A program made the translations under genes and the position numbers. 6,155 nucleotides of DNA from Frankiales bacterium (lineage in GTDB: Bacteria; Actinomycetota; Actinomycetes; Mycobacteriales; SCTD01): NCBI GenBank assembly GCA_025965755.1, contig JAOPWI010000109.1, positions 1-6,155 of the forward strand, read 5' to 3'. This document shows, in pieces, positions 1-4,631 of the stretch (the first letter of the stretch is position 1; the number at the start of each line of letters is the position of its first letter). The notes under the pieces are model-generated. The model ran no database searches and was not told where the DNA came from. It saw nothing but the letters and a program-made list of their open reading frames with translations.

Positions 1-1781
1 GCCGGGTCCATCGCCTGGACCTGCGCGTACTCGTCGAGCAGCTGCTCGAGCTGGGCCATCTCGTCGTAGGACTCCGCGCGGGCCATCGGCGGCACGAGGT
101 GGTCGACGACGGTCGCGTGCGCGCGCCGCTTGGCCTGCGTGCCCTCCCCCGGGTCGTTGACGATGAAGGGGTAGAACAGCGGGAGGTCGCCGAGGACGGC
201 GTCGGGGGCGCAGCCGGCCGACAGGCCGAGGCCCTTGCCGGGCAGCCACTCGAGCGTCCCGTGCTTGCCGACGTGGACCACCGCGTGCGCCCCGAACGAC
301 TGCTCGAGCCAGCGGTAGGCGGCGAGGTAGTGGTGGGACGGCGGCAGGTCGGGGTCGTGGTAGATCGCGATCGGGTTCTCGCCGAAGCCCCGCGGCGGCT
401 GGATCATCAGGACGACGCGGCCGTACTGCAGGGCCGCGAGCACGATGTCGCCGTCGTCGACGTAGAGGCTGCCGGGCGGCGGGCCCCAGTGCTCCAGCAT
501 GCCCGTGCGCAGCGTGTCGGGAAGCGTCGCGAACCACGTCTCGTAGTCCGCCAGCGGCACCCGGGCCACCGCTGCCCTGAGCTGGTCCTCGGTCAGCCAC
601 TCGACGTCGTGGCCGCCGGCCGCGATGAGGGTGTGGACCAGGGTGTCGCCGTCCTCGGGAAACGCGCCGACGTCGTAGCCGGCGGCGCGCATCGCCTGCA
701 GCAGCTTCACCGCCGACGCCGGGGTGTCCAGGCCGACGGCGTTGCCGACGCGGCTGTGCTTGGTCGGGTAGCTGGACAGCACGAGCGCGACGTTCTTCTC
801 GCCGTTCGGCACGTGCCGCAGCCGGGCGTGCGCGACGGCGGTGCCGGCGACGCGGGCGGCCCGCTCGGGGTCGGCCACGTAGACCGGCACGCCGTCCGGG
901 CCGCTCTCCTTGAACGAGAAGGGCGCCCCGATGAGCCGGCCGTCGAACTCCGGGATCGCGACCTGCATGGCGGCGTCGATCGGCGCCAGCCCGGCGTCGG
1001 AGGCGGCCCACTCCGCCCGGCTGCTGGTCACGCAGAGCCCCTGCAGCACCGGCACGTCCAGCGCCGACAGCGCCCGCGCGTCCCACGACTCGCTGTCGGA
1101 GGCGTTGCTGCCCCCGCCGGCCAGCACGGTGACGACGAGCGTGTCGACCCGCCCGGCGAGCAGCTCCTCGACCGCGGCGACGCGGCCGTCGGCGTCCGGC
1201 CGCAGCGAGCCGACATAGACCGGCAGGGCGTTGCCGCCGGCCGCCTCCACCGCGTCGCACAGCACGTCGACGAAGGCGGTGTTGCCCGACAGCTCGTGCG
1301 CCCGGTAGTAGACGACGCCGACCGTCGGCCGCGCCGGGTCCAGCGCCCGCGCGCCGCGCACGCCGTACGCCGGCAGGGTGACGGCAGGCGCGAAGCCGTG
1401 GCCGGTCAGCAGGACCGTGTCGGACAGGAAGGCGACCAGCTCGCGCAGGTTGCCGGGCCCGCCCTCGCGCAGGTAGGCCGCCGCGTCCGCCACGACGCCG
1501 GACGGCACGGTCGAGGCGGCGGTGAGCTCCGCGTCAGGAGCGCCCTCGCCCCCGACCGCGACGACGGGGATGCGGCGCTCGGCGCAGGCGGCCAGCAGCG
1601 CGTCGAAGCCGTCCCAGGCCCGCCGCCCGCCGAGCAGCCGCACGAGCACGAGTGCGACGCCGTCGAGGTCCGGCTCCGGCGTGCGCACCGGGTTGGCCAG
1701 GCGCAGCGGCATCGCCGGGTCCTCGACGGAGCGGGCGGCGAGCAGGTCGGTGTCGGCGGTGGACAGCAGGAGCAGGGTCAC
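1..1781 (-). CDS. cobN: Cobaltochelatase subunit CobN, N-terminal half (partial, runs off the left edge)
   Basis: CobN is the large, porphyrin-binding subunit of the ATP-dependent CobNST cobaltochelatase, which inserts cobalt into hydrogenobyrinate a,c-diamide in aerobic cobalamin synthesis in the cytoplasm. I translated the minus strand codon by codon from GTG at 1781 to the window edge: about 593 residues, with no stop or frameshift. The start reads VTLLLLSTADTDLLAAR, the usual CobN opening. Further landmarks are VVYYRAHELSGN (156-167), YPTKHSRVGNAVGLDTP (338-354) and the CobN/BchH/ChlH signature HVGKHGTLEWLPGK (503-516). Family members are roughly 1,200 residues, so about half is present. 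GTG 1781 is the only start in this frame back to the neighbouring gene. A GGAGGA lies about 30 nt upstream, too far to serve it, so the ribosome site is weak. The GK.GTLEWLPGK signature separates it from unrelated proteins. BchH is unlikely in this context but shares the fold. Confidence 0.95.
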   Translation of the reverse strand, partial: MTLLLLSTADTDLLAARSVEDPAMPLRLANPVRTPEPDLDGVALVLVRLLGGRRAWDGFDALLAACAERRIPVVAVGGEGAPDAELTAASTVPSGVVADAAAYLREGGPGNLRELVAFLSDTVLLTGHGFAPAVTLPAYGVRGARALDPARPTVGVVYYRAHELSGNTAFVDVLCDAVEAAGGNALPVYVGSLRPDADGRVAAVEELLAGRVDTLVVTVLAGGGSNASDSESWDARALSALDVPVLQGLCVTSSRAEWAASDAGLAPIDAAMQVAIPEFDGRLIGAPFSFKESGPDGVPVYVADPERAARVAGTAVAHARLRHVPNGEKNVALVLSSYPTKHSRVGNAVGLDTPASAVKLLQAMRAAGYDVGAFPEDGDTLVHTLIAAGGHDVEWLTEDQLRAAVARVPLADYETWFATLPDTLRTGMLEHWGPPPGSLYVDDGDIVLAALQYGRVVLMIQPPRGFGENPIAIYHDPDLPPSHHYLAAYRWLEQSFGAHAVVHVGKHGTLEWLPGKGLGLSAGCAPDAVLGDLPLFYPFIVNDPGEGTQAKRRAHATVVDHLVPPMARAESYDEMAQLEQLLDEYAQVQAMDP

Positions 1782-1822
1782 CGCACCAGTCTCGCTGACG
1801 CTCGTTTCCGTCCTCCGACCCC

Positions 1823-1844
1823 GGGCAGGCGCAGGGCAGGCGCA
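1823..1844. repeat. Perfect tandem direct repeat, 2 x 11 bp
   Basis: GGGCAGGCGCA occurs at 1823-1833 and again at 1834-1844 with no mismatch or gap. The 11-bp period is about one helical turn, so two bound proteins would sit on the same face of the DNA. It lies just upstream of the Shine-Dalgarno of the dehydrogenase gene, where an operator or activator site would be expected. Replication slippage in G/C-rich DNA is an equally simple explanation. Confidence 0.85.
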
Positions 1845-1850
1845 CGCGAC

Positions 1851-1858
1851 AGGAGGAG
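1851..1858 (+). promoter_or_regulatory. Shine-Dalgarno site of the alcohol dehydrogenase gene
   Basis: AGGAGGAG lies 5 nt before GTG 1864 and is a near-ideal match to the 16S rRNA 3' end. It decides the start: the open frame extends upstream to at least 1522, but that part lies antisense to cobN and shows no family similarity. Confidence 0.85.
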
Positions 1859-1863
1859 ACCCC

Positions 1864-3045
1864 GTGAAGGCAGTGACCTGGCAAGGCGTGAAGAAGATGA
1901 CGGTCGAGCAGGTGCCGGACCCCACGATCCAGGAGCCCACCGACGCCATCATCAAGATCACGACGACCAACATCTGCGGGTCGGACCTGCACCTGTACGA
2001 GCCGCTCGGCCCGCTGATGGAGAAGGGCGACATCCCCGGCCACGAGCCGATGGGCATCGTCCAGGAGGTCGGCAGCGCCTGCGGCGACCTCCGGGTCGGC
2101 GACCGGGTCGTCATCCCGTTCCAGATCTCCTGCGGGTCCTGCTGGATGTGCCGCCAGGGGCTCTACACGCAGTGCGAGACGACGCAGGTCCGCGACCAGG
2201 GCATGGGCGCGCCGCTGTTCGGCTACTCCAAGCTGTACGGGCAGGTGCCCGGCGGCCAGGCGGAGTACCTGCGGGTGCCCCAGGCGCAGTTCACCCACAT
2301 CAAGGTGCCGGAGGGGCCGCCGGACGACCGCTTCGTCTACCTGTCCGACGTGCTGCCGACCGCGTGGCAGGCCGTCGAGTACGCCGGCGTCCCGGACGGC
2401 GGGACTCTGGTGGTGCTGGGCCTGGGCCCGATCGGCGACATGGCCTGCCGCATCGCCCAGCACAAGGGCTACCGGGTCATCGGCGTCGACCTGGTGGCCG
2501 AGCGCCTGCAGCGGCTGCGGGCGCGCGGGGTCGAGGTCCTCGACCTGTCCGGGCTGGACACGCCCGTGGGTGACGTGATCCGCGACATGACCGACGGCCG
2601 CGGGCCGGACTCCGTCGTCGACGCGGTCGGCATGGAGGCGCACGGCTCGCCGGTGACCTCGTTCATCCAGAAGGCGGCCGGCCTGCTGCCGTCCTTTCTG
2701 TCCGAGCCCATGCTCAAGACCGCAGGCGTCGACCGGCTCGGCGCGTTCTACTCGGCCATCGACATCGTGCGCCGCGGCGGCACCCTCTCGCTGTCCGGCG
2801 TGTACGGCGGGATGGCCGACCCGCTGCCCATGCTCACGCTGTTCGACAAGCAGATCCAGCTGCGCATGGGCCAGGCCAACGTGAAGCGCTGGGCTCCCGA
2901 GATCATGCCGCTGCTGACCGACGGCGACCCGCTCGGCGTGGACACCTTCGCCACGCACCGGCTGCCGCTGGAGGAGGCGCCGGACGCGTACGCCAAGTTC
3001 CAGAAGAAGGAGGACGGCTACGTGAAGGTGCTGCTCAAGCCGTAG
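1864..3045 (+). CDS. Zinc-dependent alcohol dehydrogenase, formaldehyde-dehydrogenase-like (medium-chain superfamily)
   Basis: A 393-residue cytoplasmic oxidoreductase that should oxidise an alcohol or aldehyde adduct with NAD+. The GroES-like N-terminal domain has the catalytic-zinc residues C38 (in NICGSDLH) and H60-E61 (in GHEPMG). D162 in LSDVLPT is the probable third ligand, as in Pseudomonas-type formaldehyde dehydrogenase. Four structural-zinc cysteines are present: C90, C93, C96 and C104. The Rossmann domain carries GLGPIG (186-191), with D209 at the end of the second strand, favouring NAD over NADP. DGRGPDSVVDAVG (244-256) is also typical. The roughly 390-residue length and the long loop after residue 256 fit the FDH-like subgroup better than classical 340-residue ADHs. 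GTG 1864 is chosen from the strong Shine-Dalgarno and family alignment. The natural substrate cannot be read from sequence; formaldehyde, a thiol adduct or another alcohol are all possible. Its 3' end overlaps the convergent transporter gene by 11 bp. Confidence 0.9.
   Translation: MKAVTWQGVKKMTVEQVPDPTIQEPTDAIIKITTTNICGSDLHLYEPLGPLMEKGDIPGHEPMGIVQEVGSACGDLRVGDRVVIPFQISCGSCWMCRQGLYTQCETTQVRDQGMGAPLFGYSKLYGQVPGGQAEYLRVPQAQFTHIKVPEGPPDDRFVYLSDVLPTAWQAVEYAGVPDGGTLVVLGLGPIGDMACRIAQHKGYRVIGVDLVAERLQRLRARGVEVLDLSGLDTPVGDVIRDMTDGRGPDSVVDAVGMEAHGSPVTSFIQKAAGLLPSFLSEPMLKTAGVDRLGAFYSAIDIVRRGGTLSLSGVYGGMADPLPMLTLFDKQIQLRMGQANVKRWAPEIMPLLTDGDPLGVDTFATHRLPLEEAPDAYAKFQKKEDGYVKVLLKP
3035..3045. other. 11-bp convergent overlap of two genes
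   Basis: The dehydrogenase stop TAG (3043-3045, plus strand) lies inside the EamA gene, whose stop TGA is the complement of 3035-3037. The two genes share 11 bp tail to tail, so there is no intergenic space for a conventional bidirectional terminator, and each transcript must end within or beyond the opposite gene. Confidence 0.9.
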
Positions 3046-3961
3046 CGGTTCCGCGGCGGGCGGGCTCCACGCCGAGGGGCTCGCCGGCCGACTGGCCGGT
3101 CGCCGGGCGGCTGCGCCGGGTGGCCAGCACGCAGCCGGCCAGCACCAGCGGGAAGCCGATCGCCGTGCCGGCGGTGAACGGCTCGTCCAGCAGCGCGATG
3201 CCCAGCAGCACGGCGACCGCGGGGTTGACGAACGTGATGACCAGCGCGCGGTTGCTGCCGACCTCGGCGATGAGGGCGAAGAAGACCACCAGCGCCAGGG
3301 CGGTGCACACCAGCCCCAGGGCGAGGACGGCGGCGCTGACGCGGCCGGAGGGCAGGCCCCCGCCCAGCAGCCGTGGCACGGCGATCGGCAGGTAGAGCAG
3401 GGCGGTGGCGGCCAGCGCCGTGGCGTTGACGCCGGACGCCGGCACGTCGCGCAGGCTGCGGCTGACCATCAGCGGGGCCGTGGCGTAGCCGAGCACCGTC
3501 AGGCCGACGGCACCGACCGCGACCAGGTCGCCGGTGCCGACGTCCAGGCCGAGCAGCACCCCCACGCCGACCACACCGACGACGAGCCCGGTCACGCGTA
3601 CCGGGTCGAGCCGGTCGTCGTCGCCCGCGAGGCGGCTGGTGACCGCGGCGACCATCGGGACGGCCGCGACGAGCAGCCCCGTCAGCGAGCTGGACAGGGT
3701 CTGCTCGGCCCGGGCGAGCAGCACCCACGGCCCGATCATCTCGAGCGCGGCGAACAGCAGCAGCGGGCGCCAGGTCCGCAGCGCGATGCCGACGGCCCGC
3801 TGGTGCAGCGCCCACGGGATCAGGACCGCCGCCCCGATCGCGCTGCGCAGGAAGACCAGCTCGATCGGGGAGATCTCCTCCACCGCGACCTTGATGAGCA
3901 GGTAGGGCACGCCCCACACGAGGCACATGACCGCGAACAGCAGCCAGCCGCGGCGGCTCAC
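3035..3961 (-). CDS. EamA / drug-metabolite transporter (DMT) family permease
   Basis: A 308-residue inner-membrane carrier with about ten hydrophobic segments arranged as two EamA repeats. The first repeat begins with the hallmark CLVWGVPYLLIKVAVEEISP (13-32), followed by the FLR element (37-39). The second repeat ends with NPAVAVLLGIALLDEP (246-261), the typical EamA NP...E.P motif. A charged, disordered cytoplasmic tail covers about 280-308. Family members export amino acids, metabolites or drugs, and the substrate here is unknown. GTG 3961 is chosen because hydrophobic family-like sequence starts there; the open frame continues 66 residues further upstream, but that part is arginine/glycine-rich and antisense-like inside the TetR gene. 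The start overlaps the TetR stop in GTGA (3958-3961), so translation is probably coupled and expression tied to the repressor. An export role fits the divergent MFS pump. Confidence 0.9.
   Translation of the reverse strand: MSRRGWLLFAVMCLVWGVPYLLIKVAVEEISPIELVFLRSAIGAAVLIPWALHQRAVGIALRTWRPLLLFAALEMIGPWVLLARAEQTLSSSLTGLLVAAVPMVAAVTSRLAGDDDRLDPVRVTGLVVGVVGVGVLLGLDVGTGDLVAVGAVGLTVLGYATAPLMVSRSLRDVPASGVNATALAATALLYLPIAVPRLLGGGLPSGRVSAAVLALGLVCTALALVVFFALIAEVGSNRALVITFVNPAVAVLLGIALLDEPFTAGTAIGFPLVLAGCVLATRRSRPATGQSAGEPLGVEPARRGTATA
3084..3099 (+). terminator. Possible stem-loop downstream of the dehydrogenase gene
   Basis: CCGGCC-GACT-GGCCGG forms a perfect 6-bp G/C stem with a 4-nt loop, 38 nt after the dehydrogenase stop and inside the C-terminal coding tail of the EamA gene. 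There is no U-tract on either strand. In high-GC actinobacteria such U-less hairpins can stop transcription, but short perfect palindromes also arise by chance at this base composition. This is a tentative call. Confidence 0.25.
3958..3961 (-). other. 4-bp stop/start overlap (GTGA) of the TetR and EamA genes
   Basis: On the minus strand the EamA start GTG (complement of 3959-3961) overlaps the TetR stop TGA (complement of 3958-3960). This is the classic arrangement for translational coupling within an operon, and it means the repressor and carrier share one mRNA. Confidence 0.9.
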
Positions 3962-4548
3962 GACGGCGGGTCGACGAGCACGCGCAGAACCGGCTCCATG
4001 AGCCGGACCAGGTCCTCGTGGCTGGCGCTGCGCACCGGCTCGATCTCCAGCAGATAGCGGGCCATGCCCAGGCCCATCACGCAGGCGGCGAACAGGCCGG
4101 CCCGCAGCTCGGCCTCGTCCCCGGTCATCTTGCCGGCGACCGCCGCGGCCCGGTCGCACATCACCTCGTCGCGCATCAGCGCGGCCGCGCCGGGGTGGGT
4201 CAGGCAGTTGCGCATGAGCGCGACGCTGGCCGCGCGGTCCTCGACCCGCTCGAAGTGGGAGAACAGGTCAGCCAGCGCGGCCCGCGGCAGCTCGTCGCGG
4301 TCCGCGGTGACGACGCGCTGGTCCTCGTCGCTCCACGTGGCGGCGGCCGCGAACAGGCCCTCCTTGTTGACGTAGTACTGCATGACCAGCGCCGGGTCGA
4401 CGCCCGCCCGGGCGGCCACCGCGCGGATGGTCGTGCGCTCGAAACCGGTCCGGGCGAAGAGCTCGCGGGCCGCGTCCAGGATGACCGCCTCGGTACGCCG
4501 GCGGCGCTCCTCGCGCGGCACGCCGCTGCCGGCGGGGGGCGTGGTCAT
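3958..4548 (-). CDS. TetR/AcrR-family transcriptional repressor
   Basis: A 196-residue DNA-binding protein. The N-terminal TetR_N domain (about 18-66) has the helix ILDAARELFARTGFERTTIR (23-42), then VAARAGVDPALVMQYYVNKE (44-63), which contains the recognition helix and the family's YY..K..L ending. The all-helical remainder (about 75-196) is the ligand-binding and dimer domain; it carries two cysteines in the central part and varies too much to name a ligand. ATG 4548 is preferred. A GTG nine bases upstream at 4557 would add three residues (199 in all), but it abuts the best -10 element and lacks a ribosome site. The gene heads an operon with the EamA carrier and lies divergent to a DHA2 MFS pump. 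Repression of both units, relieved by a pumped compound, is the usual logic for this layout and is inferred here. Confidence 0.92.
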   Translation of the reverse strand: MTTPPAGSGVPREERRRRTEAVILDAARELFARTGFERTTIRAVAARAGVDPALVMQYYVNKEGLFAAAATWSDEDQRVVTADRDELPRAALADLFSHFERVEDRAASVALMRNCLTHPGAAALMRDEVMCDRAAAVAGKMTGDEAELRAGLFAACVMGLGMARYLLEIEPVRSASHEDLVRLMEPVLRVLVDPPS

Positions 4549-4557
4549 GAAGGTCAC

Positions 4558-4586
4558 TCTACAGCGGTTGACCGTTCCTGGTACAA
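4558..4586 (-). promoter_or_regulatory. Candidate promoter of the TetR-EamA operon
   Basis: Read on the minus strand, TTGTAC (complement of 4581-4586) is followed after exactly 17 nt by TGTAGA (complement of 4558-4563). The -35 is a good match; the -10 is weaker. Transcription would begin near 4551, about 3 nt before ATG 4548, giving a nearly leaderless mRNA. That is common in actinobacteria and explains the missing Shine-Dalgarno. It would also exclude GTG 4557 as the start. The inverted repeat 4570-4591 lies across the -35 and spacer. Confidence 0.4.
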
Positions 4587-4597
4587 CGGTCCACAGT
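4568..4597 (+). promoter_or_regulatory. Weak candidate promoter of the MFS pump gene
   Basis: TTGACC (4568-4573) is a good -35 match. At 18-nt spacing the best -10 is CACAGT (4592-4597), which is poor. Transcription would begin near 4604, leaving about 28 nt of leader that contains the pump's ribosome site. The -35 call is the firmer half. Confidence 0.3.
4570..4591. promoter_or_regulatory. Probable TetR operator: perfect inverted repeat GACCGTT-N8-AACGGTC
   Basis: GACCGTT (4570-4576) and AACGGTC (4585-4591) are exact reverse complements separated by 8 bp, giving a 22-bp palindrome in the 83-bp gap between the divergent repressor and pump genes. Size, symmetry and position suit a TetR dimer site. 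It overlaps the -35 and spacer of the candidate repressor-operon promoter and the TTGACC candidate -35 of the pump gene, so one bound dimer could silence both directions. A second, shorter symmetry, CAACG-N9-CGTTG (4584-4602), overlaps its right arm. Confidence 0.65.
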
Positions 4598-4622
4598 CGT
4601 TGAGCCGTACCGCCCTGCCCCT

Positions 4623-4626
4623 GGAG
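4623..4626 (+). promoter_or_regulatory. Ribosome binding site of the MFS pump gene
   Basis: GGAG lies 5 nt before ATG 4632. It supports this start over the internal Met22 codon, which sits at the beginning of the first membrane helix. Confidence 0.6.
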
Positions 4627-4631
4627 CCCCC

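Larger units (their letters stand above)
1782..1863. promoter_or_regulatory. Divergent control region between cobN and the alcohol dehydrogenase gene
   Basis: These 82 bp separate two divergent start codons, so promoters for both genes should lie here or reach into the flanking coding sequence. I see no convincing -10/-35 pair on either strand; the stretch is almost entirely G/C. It holds a tandem 11-bp repeat (1823-1844) and a strong Shine-Dalgarno on the plus strand (1851-1858). On the minus strand it has a GGAGGA (complement of 1811-1816) with no start codon at a useful distance. It is too short for a cobalamin riboswitch, and no B12-box-like element was seen. Confidence 0.6.

Noticed and set aside
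1522..1863. A 114-codon N-terminal extension of the dehydrogenase
   Set aside because: It overlaps cobN in antisense and has no family similarity. The strong Shine-Dalgarno at 1851-1858 and the family start point to GTG 1864.
1782..1863. An ECF-sigma-type promoter for cobN suggested by GGAAAC and CGTC on the minus strand
   Set aside because: The two elements are only 4 nt apart instead of the roughly 16-17 nt such promoters need.
99..2573. An 824-codon plus-strand open frame crossing the cobN and dehydrogenase regions
   Set aside because: Its first two thirds are codon-aligned antisense of cobN, and the rest is an out-of-frame reading of the dehydrogenase gene. It is rich in Arg, Gly, Ala and Val with no domain, as expected for shadows in high-GC DNA.
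1534..2958. A 474-codon minus-strand open frame opposite the dehydrogenase gene
   Set aside because: It is His/Arg/Ala-rich low-complexity sequence antisense to a gene with intact catalytic motifs, and its end runs into cobN in the wrong frame.
3962..4159. A 66-codon N-terminal extension of the EamA carrier
   Set aside because: It is an Arg/Gly-rich out-of-frame reading of the TetR gene. The hydrophobic family sequence begins right after GTG 3961, which also forms the GTGA coupling overlap.
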